Source: Nonomuraea wenchangensis (lineage in GTDB: Bacteria > Actinomycetota > Actinomycetes > Streptosporangiales > Streptosporangiaceae). Taken from it: 64,000 nucleotides of DNA. The notes beneath the pieces are model-generated. The model saw only the letters and a list, made by a program, of their open reading frames with translations. It ran no database searches and was not told the DNA's origin. Positions 39,310 through 46,661 of the stretch are shown here, piece by piece. The stretch lies in contig NZ_FOHX01000004.1 in NCBI RefSeq assembly GCF_900111685.1, positions 523,100 to 587,099 of the forward strand, written 5' to 3'. The number at the start of each line of letters is the position of its first letter. Position 1 is the first letter of the stretch. Made by a program: the position numbers and the translations under genes.

Positions 39310-40557
39310 TCAGCCCGCCCCGTTCCCCAGATAGGCCAGCGCCGAGACCACGGCCGCCCGTACGCCGGTGTCCAGGGTGGGCTGGATGACCGGGGCGAAG
39401 GCGGCGTTGTGGTTGCCGGGGACGTCGGTGGCGATCGTGCCCCTCTCGGCCGCCCGCGCGTACAGCTCGGGGTCCGTGCCGCCGAACCCCCAGTACGTGA
39501 ACGGCACGCCGAACGCCTTCGGGATCTCGCTGAAGTCCTCGCTGGCCGTCTGGAGATCGAGCACCTTCGCCCGGTCGCCGAAGCAGGCGGAGAAGGCCGC
39601 GGCGACCCTGCGCGTCGTGTCCTCGTCGTTGACCGTGGCGGGAAAGGCCCCGAACCGCTCGATCTCGGGCCCGCGGAGAGCGCCCGAGGCGGCGCACTCG
39701 GCGCGGGTGATCCTGACGATCGCGTCCCTGACGCGCCGCCGCACGTCCTCCTCGTACGTACGCACGTTGAGCTGGATCTCGGCCGTCTCCGGGATGTTGT
39801 TGGGGTTGGCGCCGGAGTGGATGCTGCCCACCGTGAGCACGGCCGGGGTGAGCGGGCCGACCTCGCGGGAGACGATCGTCTGCAGCCGCACCACGAGCAT
39901 CGAGGCCATCACCACCGGGTCGATGCCCCGGTCGGGGGCCGAGCCGTGGGCCGAGCGGCCGTACACGGTGATCCGGTAGTTGTCGGCGGCCGACAGCGCC
40001 GGCCCCGGCCGGGTGAGCACCTGGCCCGCCGGATAGGGCAGCACGTGCTGGGCCAGGCACACGTCGGGCTTCGGGATCCGGCCGGTCAGCCCGTCGTCGA
40101 TCATGCCGCGGGCGCCGTCGCCGGGCTCCTCCGCGGGCTGGAACAGCGCGACGTACGTGCCCTTCCACGCCTCCCTGGCCTGCGCCATCAGCCGGGCCGC
40201 GCCCAGCAGGGCGGTGACGTGCGTGTCGTGCCCGCAGGCGTGCATGACGGGGCCGCCGTCATCGCCGACGGCCGTGCTCGCGTACGGCAGGCCGGTCCGC
40301 TCCTCGATCGGCAGGGCGTCCATGTCGGCACGGAACAGCACGCACGGCCCGTCGCCGTTGGCCAGCACGCCGACGACGCCGGTGCCGCCGATGCCGTCGG
40401 ACACGTCGTACCCGTACGCGCGCAGCCGCTCGGCCACTCGCGCCGAGGTGCGTCTCTCCTGGTGCCCGAGCTCGGGATGGGCGTGCAGGTCACGGTAATA
40501 CGCCTCTAGGTCGGGCCTGATCGCGTCAAGCCCGGCCAGCACGGTGTCGGCGGACAT
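39310..40557 (-). CDS. M20-family amidohydrolase (N-acyl-amino acid / hippurate hydrolase type)
   Basis: 415 aa, ATG at 40557. Zinc-dependent enzyme that removes acyl groups from amino acids or short amides. Metal-binding blocks: HACGHDTHVTALLGAARLM (His and Asp ligands), FQPAEEPGDGARGMI (two Glu), AQHVLPYPAG (His) and the dimerisation domain with SAHGSAPDRGIDPV. A late TASEDFSEIPKAF block is also typical. Cytosolic. Stops 10 nt from the end of the convergent SHOCT gene. Natural substrate unknown. Confidence 0.92.
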   Translation of the reverse strand: MSADTVLAGLDAIRPDLEAYYRDLHAHPELGHQERRTSARVAERLRAYGYDVSDGIGGTGVVGVLANGDGPCVLFRADMDALPIEERTGLPYASTAVGDDGGPVMHACGHDTHVTALLGAARLMAQAREAWKGTYVALFQPAEEPGDGARGMIDDGLTGRIPKPDVCLAQHVLPYPAGQVLTRPGPALSAADNYRITVYGRSAHGSAPDRGIDPVVMASMLVVRLQTIVSREVGPLTPAVLTVGSIHSGANPNNIPETAEIQLNVRTYEEDVRRRVRDAIVRITRAECAASGALRGPEIERFGAFPATVNDEDTTRRVAAAFSACFGDRAKVLDLQTASEDFSEIPKAFGVPFTYWGFGGTDPELYARAAERGTIATDVPGNHNAAFAPVIQPTLDTGVRAAVVSALAYLGNGAG

Positions 40558-40679
40558 CGATCGCTCCCCTCAGCCTCACCCGCGGATGCTTTCCTGATAT
40601 CCGTCTGGAGTAGTCCAGACGGGCGCAAACGTTCCCCCATCCGGGGGCGGACCGGCGCCGGTTCCCGCGTGGGCGTCCC

Positions 40680-40695
40680 TAGGCTCCTGCCTGTG
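40680..40695 (+). promoter_or_regulatory. -10 element for a leaderless start of the TRIC gene
   Basis: TAGGCT at 40680-40685 lies 7 nt before the GTG at 40693, and there is no ribosome site between them. This spacing is what leaderless actinobacterial transcripts show. I see no convincing -35 box. Confidence 0.35.
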
Positions 40696-41394
40696 CGGGT
40701 CGAGACGATCACGACGGTGCTGGACCTGGTCGGGGTGTTCATCAACAGCCTGCTCGGCGGCTCGGTGGCCCGCCGCAGGGAGCTCGACCTGTTCGGGTAC
40801 GTCGTGATCGGCGTGGTGTCCGGCCTGGGCGGCGGGATGATCCGCGACGTGCTGCTCCAGCACGGGCCGCCCCTGGCCCTGACCAACCCCCTCTACATCC
40901 CGATCGCGCTGGCCGGCGCCGGGGTGGCGTTCCTGCTGAAGTTCAGCGAACGGGAATGGACCCGGATCTTCTACGTCCTGGACGCGATCGCGCTGAGCGT
41001 GTGGGCCGTGGCAGGGGCGCAACGGACGCTGGCCGCCGGGCTCTCCTGGCTCCCGGCGATCCTGCTGGGCACCATCACCGCCGTCGGCGGCGGCGCCACG
41101 CGCGACCTGCTGGTGCAGCGCGTCCCGGTCGTCTTCGGCGGCAACGGCCTGTACGCGTCGGTCGCGGCCCTGGTCGCGGCCCTGCAGGTGATCTGCACGG
41201 CGCTCGGCGTGCCCGTCGCGGTGGGCACCCCCGTGGCGATCGTCGCGGGCACCGTGCTGCGGCTGGTCGCCTACCGGCGGGGGTGGGAGCTGCCCGGCGG
41301 CGTCGGCTGGGAGGCCCGCGACGTCCTCGGCAAGGCCATCCGCCCCCCGCCCCTCCGCCGCCGCCGCGACCGGCGCGGGGACGGCGACGAGTAA
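40693..41394 (+). CDS. Trimeric intracellular cation channel (TRIC/YadS, UPF0126) family protein
   Basis: 233 aa from GTG at 40693. Two tandem glycine-rich three-helix units are visible: DLFGYVVIGVVSGLGGGMIR DVLL and LLGTITAVGGGATRDLLV, the duplicated motif of TRIC/YadS proteins, which form trimeric K+-permeable channels. About seven membrane spans. The tail is strongly basic (PPLRRRRDRRGDGDE). Start preferred because the -10-like TAGGCT sits 7 nt upstream. Followed by the RiPP cluster after 167 nt, with no sign that it belongs to it. Confidence 0.88.
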   Translation: MRVETITTVLDLVGVFINSLLGGSVARRRELDLFGYVVIGVVSGLGGGMIRDVLLQHGPPLALTNPLYIPIALAGAGVAFLLKFSEREWTRIFYVLDAIALSVWAVAGAQRTLAAGLSWLPAILLGTITAVGGGATRDLLVQRVPVVFGGNGLYASVAALVAALQVICTALGVPVAVGTPVAIVAGTVLRLVAYRRGWELPGGVGWEARDVLGKAIRPPPLRRRRDRRGDGDE

Positions 41395-41414
41395 GACGGC
41401 GACGAGTGCGCGGA

Positions 41415-41439
41415 GGCGGGCGCCCGCCCGGCCGCCGGG
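41415..41439. terminator. GC-rich hairpins after the TRIC gene, possible terminator
   Basis: A perfect 14-nt palindrome GGCGGGCGCCCGCC (41415-41428) is followed at once by CCCGG-CCG-CCGGG (41427-41439). They lie between the TRIC gene and the peptide precursor. No T-run follows, as is common in this phylum. Chance palindromes are frequent at such GC content. Confidence 0.3.
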
Positions 41440-41561
41440 CTCCGTCTGCAGGATGACAGATGATCACCCATGCGACGGACGACGCCCTGCCTGCCGTCTC
41501 CCTAACGTGCTCCTCGCGATGGGGCGCATCCGGCTCCCCATGCGGACAAGAAGGATGACGA

Positions 41562-41717
41562 ATGAGCACGGGGAAGACGCGTACCAGCCTTGACGACATC
41601 GCGGCGCTGGGCGCTGAGCTCGACGAGGGCCAGCTGCTCCAGGTGAGCGGCGGCGCCAAGAGCCAGGTCATCGTGATCTGCGGTGGCCACACGCACACCT
41701 CCGGCGACAGCAACTAG
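41562..41717 (+). CDS. RiPP precursor peptide with double-glycine leader
   Basis: 51 aa from ATG at 41562 with AAGAAGGA 7 nt upstream. The leader ends LDEGQLLQVSGG (residues 20-31): hydrophobic residues at -12, -7 and -4 and Gly at -2/-1 from the cut, exactly the GG-leader pattern that C39 peptidase exporters recognise; such an exporter is encoded 2.2 kb downstream. The 20-residue core is AKSQVIVICGGHTHTSGDSN, with one Cys, two His and several Ser/Thr, one Lys and one Asp, so ester or amide cross-links by an ATP-grasp enzyme are possible in principle. The conserved leader part may include TSLDDIAALGAEL. No antibiotic activity can be read from the sequence. Confidence 0.8.
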   Translation: MSTGKTRTSLDDIAALGAELDEGQLLQVSGGAKSQVIVICGGHTHTSGDSN

Positions 41718-41768
41718 TCAGCCGCGGGGGGCACGGCCTGGTCGCGCCCCCCGACCGGAACCATATTG

Positions 41769-42728
41769 ATGATCCTCGTACTGACCTGCGACGGAGACGA
41801 GCACGCCGAGCGCGTCGTGGGGACGCTCGCCGGGGCGGACGTCACCGTCTTCGACCCCGCGCGGTTCCCCGCCGCCGCGACCCTGGAGATCGGCCATCCG
41901 GGGGACGGCTCGACCGTCCGGATCCTCGGCCACGGCGGGCGCCGTCTCGTCCTCGACGAGCTGACCGCGGTCTGGTACCGCCGCCCGGGGAATCCGGTGG
42001 CCCACCCTTCGACCGTCGCCCGCGAGCACGTCGAGGAGGAGTGCCGGGTCATGGTCGAGAGCCTGTGGGACGGCCTGGGCTGCCTGACGGTCCCCGCGTC
42101 CAGGCCGGTCATCGACCGGGCGGGGCGCAAGCCGTACCAGCTCGAAGTGGCCAGGCGGCTGGGCTTCGACCTGCCCGCGACGCTGATCACGAACGACCCC
42201 GAGCGCTTCCTCGACTTCTACGTCCAGCACGAGGGCCGGGTGATCACCAAGCCCGTGCACGGCAATCAGCTGGAGGCGGGCGGTGAGCGGTTCGGGCGGT
42301 TCGCGGCGCCCGTGACCCCGGCGGACCTCGGTCACGCCGACGCCCTGCGCCTGTGCCCGGTCATCGTCCAGGCGTACGTCCCCAAGCGGGTCGAGGTGCG
42401 GGTGACGGTGGTGGGCGGCGAGCTCTTCGCGGCCGAGATCCACTCGCAGGTCAGCAACCACACCCGCTACGACTGGCGGCACTACGACCCCGGCGCCACC
42501 CCCATCCTGGCGCACGACCTGCCGGACGAGGTCTCCCGGCGCTGCCTGGAGCTCGTCGGACGGCTCGGACTGTCCTACGGCGCGATCGACCTGATCCTCA
42601 CGCCGGACGGCCGGCACGTCTTCCTGGAGATCAACCCCAACGGCCAGTTCCTGTGGATCGAGGACGCGACCGGGCTGCCCATCAGCGCGGCGATCGGTGA
42701 GCTGCTCAAGAGCGGAGTGAAGCGATGA
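41769..42728 (+). CDS. MvdD-like ATP-grasp peptide ligase
   Basis: 319 aa from ATG at 41769 (a TTG one codon earlier is possible). The N-terminal part (MILVLTCDGDEHAERVVG; AVWYRRPGNPV) and the C-terminal ATP-grasp fold (ITKPVHGNQ; PVIVQAYVPKRVEVRVTVVG; metal-binding VFLEINPNGQFLWIE) match the MvdC/MvdD and RiPP ATP-grasp family. These enzymes activate Asp/Glu side chains or carboxyl ends of a precursor peptide and join them to Ser, Thr or Lys. Only one such enzyme is present here. It lies 51 nt after the precursor gene and overlaps the next gene by 4 nt. Confidence 0.9.
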   Translation: MILVLTCDGDEHAERVVGTLAGADVTVFDPARFPAAATLEIGHPGDGSTVRILGHGGRRLVLDELTAVWYRRPGNPVAHPSTVAREHVEEECRVMVESLWDGLGCLTVPASRPVIDRAGRKPYQLEVARRLGFDLPATLITNDPERFLDFYVQHEGRVITKPVHGNQLEAGGERFGRFAAPVTPADLGHADALRLCPVIVQAYVPKRVEVRVTVVGGELFAAEIHSQVSNHTRYDWRHYDPGATPILAHDLPDEVSRRCLELVGRLGLSYGAIDLILTPDGRHVFLEINPNGQFLWIEDATGLPISAAIGELLKSGVKR

Positions 42729-43726
42729 CGTACGGGCCGATGCTCGCCGACGCGGTCGGCCTGCTCAGCTCGGGGGAGCCCGAGCGCGGCCTGGAGGGGT
42801 TCCGCGCGGCGTACCCGCGGGTCCGGACGCGGCTGGTGGCCCAGCGCGAGGAGTTCGACGGGTCGCTGCACCACGCCCTGCTCATCAAGGACGGCGACGG
42901 CGCCACGATCTCGCTGTCCCGGTGCGCCGAGCGGGCCCTGCCGTGGCCGCTGCGCGGCGTGCACCGCGCGGGCGAGCACCTGCTGCTGCGGGTCAACGGC
43001 GTCGAGACGCCGGTCGCCAGGGCGATCGCCTGCCTGGACTTCATCTGGGACGAGTCCGCGCTGGCCGACCGGCTCGTCGCCGACAGCCTCGTACGCGAGG
43101 AGCTGGAGGAGACCCGCGAACCGCTGAGCGACGCCGCACTCCAGGAGGCGATGGACGCCTTCCGCCGCGCCCGCGGCCTGCTGACCGGGGAGGCGACCCG
43201 GGCCTGGATGGAGCGCAACCGCATCTCACACCGGGAGCTGGAGGAGCTGGTCGCCCTGGAGGCCGCCGTGGCCGCGCTCCGCTCGCGCGTGGCCGAGGGG
43301 CGGGTCGAGGACTGGTTCGCCGAACACGGAGCGCAGCTCGACGTGGCCCGTGTCGCGCGGGCGGTGTTCGTCACCGAGCCGGCCGCCGTGCCCGACGCGG
43401 CAGGGTTCCTCGGCGCGGTCGAGCGGGCCTTCGCCGACGGCAGTGCCCGTCCGGGCGAGGTGTTCGCCACCGTCCGCCGGGGCGACCTCGACGGGGAGAC
43501 GGCGGAGCGGATCTTCGGAGCCCCTCCGGGGACGGTCGCCGGGCCGTTCCCTGTTGAGGGCGGGCACCTGCTGGTCAAGGTCCTCGCGGTGGAGCCGGCC
43601 GTGCTCGACGCGACCGTACGCGACCTCGTCGAACGCCGCATCTTCAGCGAATGGATCGACGAACGCAGGAACGCGGCCAAGATCGAGTGGTTCTGGGGGA
43701 TCGCGGAACGGACGGCCGGCGGGTGA
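42725..43726 (+). CDS. PpiC/SurA-like peptide maturation system protein
   Basis: 333 aa. The N-terminal third (MTYGPMLADAVGLLSSGEPE, then SLHHALLIKDGDGATISLS) is not one I can place. The rest is helical SurA-like (RMNRISHRELEELVALEAAV region, about 165-190) followed by a PpiC-like parvulin segment (RPGEVFATVRRGDL, GPFPVEGGHLLVKVL), though several parvulin residues differ. It resembles the 'putative peptide maturation system' proteins seen in RiPP clusters. No signal peptide, so unlike SurA it should act in the cytosol, perhaps as a chaperone or isomerase of the precursor. It is joined to both neighbours by overlaps (ATGA, GTGA). Confidence 0.75.
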   Translation: MTYGPMLADAVGLLSSGEPERGLEGFRAAYPRVRTRLVAQREEFDGSLHHALLIKDGDGATISLSRCAERALPWPLRGVHRAGEHLLLRVNGVETPVARAIACLDFIWDESALADRLVADSLVREELEETREPLSDAALQEAMDAFRRARGLLTGEATRAWMERNRISHRELEELVALEAAVAALRSRVAEGRVEDWFAEHGAQLDVARVARAVFVTEPAAVPDAAGFLGAVERAFADGSARPGEVFATVRRGDLDGETAERIFGAPPGTVAGPFPVEGGHLLVKVLAVEPAVLDATVRDLVERRIFSEWIDERRNAAKIEWFWGIAERTAGG

Positions 43727-43911
43727 GCTCGCTTCCGTACCGGGAGAAGGCGGTCCACCACCATCAGGGCGTCCGGCGGCACGTCGAGCGCCCCTACCGC
43801 GTCTCCAGGACGCTCCTCGTCTGGCTGTGGACGTACGTGGGCCTGCTCGCGCTGGCGCTGGCGATCGTGGTGCTGCTCGGCGTCCTTCCCGCGCTCGGTG
43901 ACCCGCGATGA
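43723..43911 (+). CDS. 62-aa single-span membrane protein of the RiPP cluster
   Basis: GTG at 43723 overlaps the stop of the maturation gene, and its own stop overlaps the ATG of the exporter (43908). A basic, His-rich N-terminus (EKAVHHHQGVRRHVERPYRV) precedes one membrane span (VWLWTYVGLLALALAIVVLL). No known domain. The overlaps on both sides show it is a genuine cluster gene. It could be an accessory subunit of the exporter or anchor the maturation complex at the membrane; both are inference. Confidence 0.7.
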   Translation: MSSLPYREKAVHHHQGVRRHVERPYRVSRTLLVWLWTYVGLLALALAIVVLLGVLPALGDPR

Positions 43912-46043
43912 GACGGGCCAGGGTGCCCGTGCTGAGGCAGAACACCATGGCCGACTGCGGCGCGGCCTGCCTGGCGATGGTGCTCGGGCACCACGGGCGC
44001 CGCGCGAGCGTGCGCGAGGTGGTCGCGGACGTCCAGGTGTCCAGGGACGGGCTGACCGCCTTCGCGATCGTCGAGGCCGCCAAGTCGTACGGCCTGCGCG
44101 CCAAGGCGCTGTCGATCGCGCCCGAGCGGCTCGGCTCGGTGCCGGGGCCGTTCGTCGTGCACTGGGAGTTCAACCACTTCCTGGTCGTCGAGCGCTGGCG
44201 CCCGGACGTCGTCGAGGTCGTCGATCCGGCCTCCGGGCGGCGCCGGCTCACGCCGGAGGAGTTCGACCTCGGGTTCACCGGGGTCGTGCTGGCCTTCGAG
44301 CCGGGCCCGGACTTCAACGCCCAGGGGCCCGAACGGCGCCCGTGGCGCGCGAACCTCCTGCGCGCCCTGCTCGTCCGCCACCGCGGCCTGCTCGTCCAGG
44401 CGCTGCTCGCCTCGCTGCTCCTGCAGGTGGCCGCGCTCGTGCTGCCCCTGCTGTCCGGGCTCGTCGTCGACGAGGTGCTGCCCGGCGGCGACCGGTATCT
44501 GCTGCGCGTCCTCGTCGTCGGCCTGCCGATCGTGGTGCTGATCCAGGGGATGCTCAACTACCTGCGTACGGCCGTGCTGCTCATGCTGCGGGCACGGGCC
44601 GACACGGAGTTCACGGGCGGGGTAGTCGGCCGGCTGTTCTCGCTGCCTTACGGGTACTTCACCCTGCGCGGGGCGAGCGACCTGGTCATGAGCACGCAGA
44701 GCGCGGCCAGCCTGAGAGCCATGCTGTCCGGCCAGGTGCTGTCGGCCCTCCTCGACGGCCCGCTGGCCGTGGTGCTCATGGTCCTCGTACTGGTGCGCGA
44801 CCCCCTGCTCGGCGGGTGCCTGGCCGCGATGGCGGCCGTCCAGGTCGTCCTGCTGCTGCTCACCCGGCGACGGATCGCCGACCTCACCGGGCGCGGGCTG
44901 ACCGCCGCCGCCACGACCCAGGGCCGCCTCATCGAGTCCATCCAGGGCATCGAGTCGATCAAGGCGTCCAGCTCGGAACGGCGTGCCGTCGAGCGGTGGT
45001 CGGCGATGTTCACCTCCCAGATGAACGCCGACCTGCGCCTGGGCCTGACCCGCGGGCTCCTGGACTCGGTCCTGTCCGCCATCAGGATCCTCGCTCCCGC
45101 GCTGCTGCTGCTCGTGGGCACGGTCCGGGTGCTCGACGGCGGGCTGAGCCTCGGCACGATGCTCGCGCTCAACGCGCTCGCCGTCTCCGCGCTCACCCCG
45201 CTGACCTCGCTGCTGACCAGCCTCCAGGAGCTCCAGGAGGCCGGAGCACACGTCGAGCGGCTCGCCGACATCATCGAGGCCGAGCCGGAACGCACCGGCG
45301 GCGCGCGGCCACCGCTGCGCGGCGAGGTGACGCTGAGCGGCGTCGGGTTCCGCTTCGACCCCCGTTCGCCCTGGACGCTCAGGAACGTCACGCTGAGGAT
45401 CGCCCCAGGGCAGAAGGTCGCGCTGGTGGGCAGCTCGGGTTCGGGCAAGAGCACCCTCGGCAGGATCCTGCTCGGCCTGTACGAGCCGGTCGAGGGCGAG
45501 CTCCGCTACGACGGGACGCCCGCGCGCGACCTGGACCCGCGCTGGCTGCGCGGCCGGTTCGGCGTGGTCACCCAGGACCCGCACCTGTTCACCGGGACCA
45601 TCAGGGAGAACATCGCCCTGACCGTCCCCGGCGCCCCGCTGGAGCGGATCGTGGCCGCCGCCAGGCTGGCGCACGTCCACGACGACATCATGGCCATGCC
45701 CATGGGGTACGAGACGATGCTCGCCGAGGGCGGCGGCCTGTCCGGCGGCCAGCGGCAGCGGATCGCCCTCGCGCGGGCCCTGCTGCCCGAGCCGCGCATC
45801 CTGCTGCTCGACGAGGCCACCAGCCACCTCGACACCGTGGCCGAGGCGGCCATCGAGCGCAACCTCGCGGCCCTGCCGCTGACCCGCGTCGTGATCGCCC
45901 ACCGGCTGAGCACCGTACGCGACGCCGACCAGATCCTCGTCATCGAGGCCGGCCAGGTCGCCGAACGGGGCACCCACGACGAGCTGATGCGATCCGGCGG
46001 CCGCTACGCGACCCTCTCCGACCTGGCCCGGTCGGCGGTCTGA
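43908..46043 (+). CDS. Peptidase-containing ABC transporter (C39 domain, PCAT) for the RiPP
   Basis: 711 aa. The N-terminal C39 domain (1 to about 135) has Cys17 in MADCGAACLAMV, His90 in WEFNHFLVV and Asp106 in VVDPASG, the complete catalytic triad. A six-span transporter domain follows (about 150-440), then an ABC ATPase with Walker A GSSGSGKST, signature GGGLSGGQRQR and Walker B ILLLDEATSHLD. It should cut the precursor after its Gly-Gly and export the core. Together with the GG-leader peptide upstream this gives a self-consistent pathway. Confidence 0.95.
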   Translation: MRRARVPVLRQNTMADCGAACLAMVLGHHGRRASVREVVADVQVSRDGLTAFAIVEAAKSYGLRAKALSIAPERLGSVPGPFVVHWEFNHFLVVERWRPDVVEVVDPASGRRRLTPEEFDLGFTGVVLAFEPGPDFNAQGPERRPWRANLLRALLVRHRGLLVQALLASLLLQVAALVLPLLSGLVVDEVLPGGDRYLLRVLVVGLPIVVLIQGMLNYLRTAVLLMLRARADTEFTGGVVGRLFSLPYGYFTLRGASDLVMSTQSAASLRAMLSGQVLSALLDGPLAVVLMVLVLVRDPLLGGCLAAMAAVQVVLLLLTRRRIADLTGRGLTAAATTQGRLIESIQGIESIKASSSERRAVERWSAMFTSQMNADLRLGLTRGLLDSVLSAIRILAPALLLLVGTVRVLDGGLSLGTMLALNALAVSALTPLTSLLTSLQELQEAGAHVERLADIIEAEPERTGGARPPLRGEVTLSGVGFRFDPRSPWTLRNVTLRIAPGQKVALVGSSGSGKSTLGRILLGLYEPVEGELRYDGTPARDLDPRWLRGRFGVVTQDPHLFTGTIRENIALTVPGAPLERIVAAARLAHVHDDIMAMPMGYETMLAEGGGLSGGQRQRIALARALLPEPRILLLDEATSHLDTVAEAAIERNLAALPLTRVVIAHRLSTVRDADQILVIEAGQVAERGTHDELMRSGGRYATLSDLARSAV

Positions 46044-46156
46044 TCCAGGGTGAGGATATGGGGGAACGTTTACCTGATCAGGGGTGTCGGCAAGGCGAGA
46101 GGGGCAGATGGGGAGTGTGATCTGCCCTCTGCGAGAGAGGAAGGGTGGTGTGCGAC

Positions 46157-46612
46157 ATGGCTGACCAGCCGACGCGAGCCACTTACGACATCGGCCAGCA
46201 CCCCGACATAGCGGCGCTCCGCGCTCGCTACGACATGGCGGCCCAGCAGCCGACAGGGCAGTCCGTCAGCGGGGTCGCCTTCCTGAGCGGGCTTTACCTG
46301 GCCATCTCACCATGGGTGGTGGGCATCTTCGGCCATACGACCCTCGCCATCAACAACCTGATCACCGGGATAGCGGTGGTCCTGCTGGCGGCCGGAATCG
46401 CCTCGGCCAACGGGCGCTTCCACAGCCTCGCCTGGACCCTGCCGATCATCGGTGTGTGGACCATCATCACGCCGTGGGTGCTCCCGCCACACGGGGCCGG
46501 CGCCTCGACGATCATCAATCAGATCATCACGGGAGCGGTCATCCTTCTGGCCGGCCTGGCCTGCGCCTCGCTCGGCATGATGGCCAAGCGCCGCGGCGGG
46601 CGTCCACGATGA
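46157..46612 (+). CDS. SPW-repeat membrane protein
   Basis: 151 aa from ATG at 46157. GTG codons at 46145/46148 are closer to the GAGGAAGGG site and are possible starts. After a polar N-terminus come two copies of the SPW repeat (SGLYLAISPWVVGIFGHT and IGVWTIITPWVLPPHG), each with paired membrane spans, four in all. Function unknown. It follows the RiPP exporter after 113 nt, with no overlap, so its link to the cluster is uncertain. Confidence 0.82.
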   Translation: MADQPTRATYDIGQHPDIAALRARYDMAAQQPTGQSVSGVAFLSGLYLAISPWVVGIFGHTTLAINNLITGIAVVLLAAGIASANGRFHSLAWTLPIIGVWTIITPWVLPPHGAGASTIINQIITGAVILLAGLACASLGMMAKRRGGRPR

Positions 46613-46642
46613 CCGCTGTGGTCCTGCGATGACGCACCGGAG

Positions 46643-46661
46643 GGCCGCTTCAAGGGCGGCT
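46643..46661. terminator. Hairpin between the convergent SPW and MFS genes
   Basis: GCCGC (46644-46648), 7-nt loop, GCGGC (46656-46660), flanked by CCGG on both sides, lies exactly between two convergent genes and may end both transcripts. The right arm reaches the MFS stop codon. No T-run is present. Confidence 0.35.

Noticed and set aside
43226..44557. A 443-codon frame antisense to the maturation protein and exporter genes
   Set aside because: Overlaps two well-supported genes, Ser/Arg/Thr-rich and without any domain.
46157..46612. The SPW-repeat protein as a member of the RiPP cluster
   Set aside because: There is a 113-nt gap with its own ribosome site, and SPW proteins occur widely as stand-alone genes; kept as a neighbour only.
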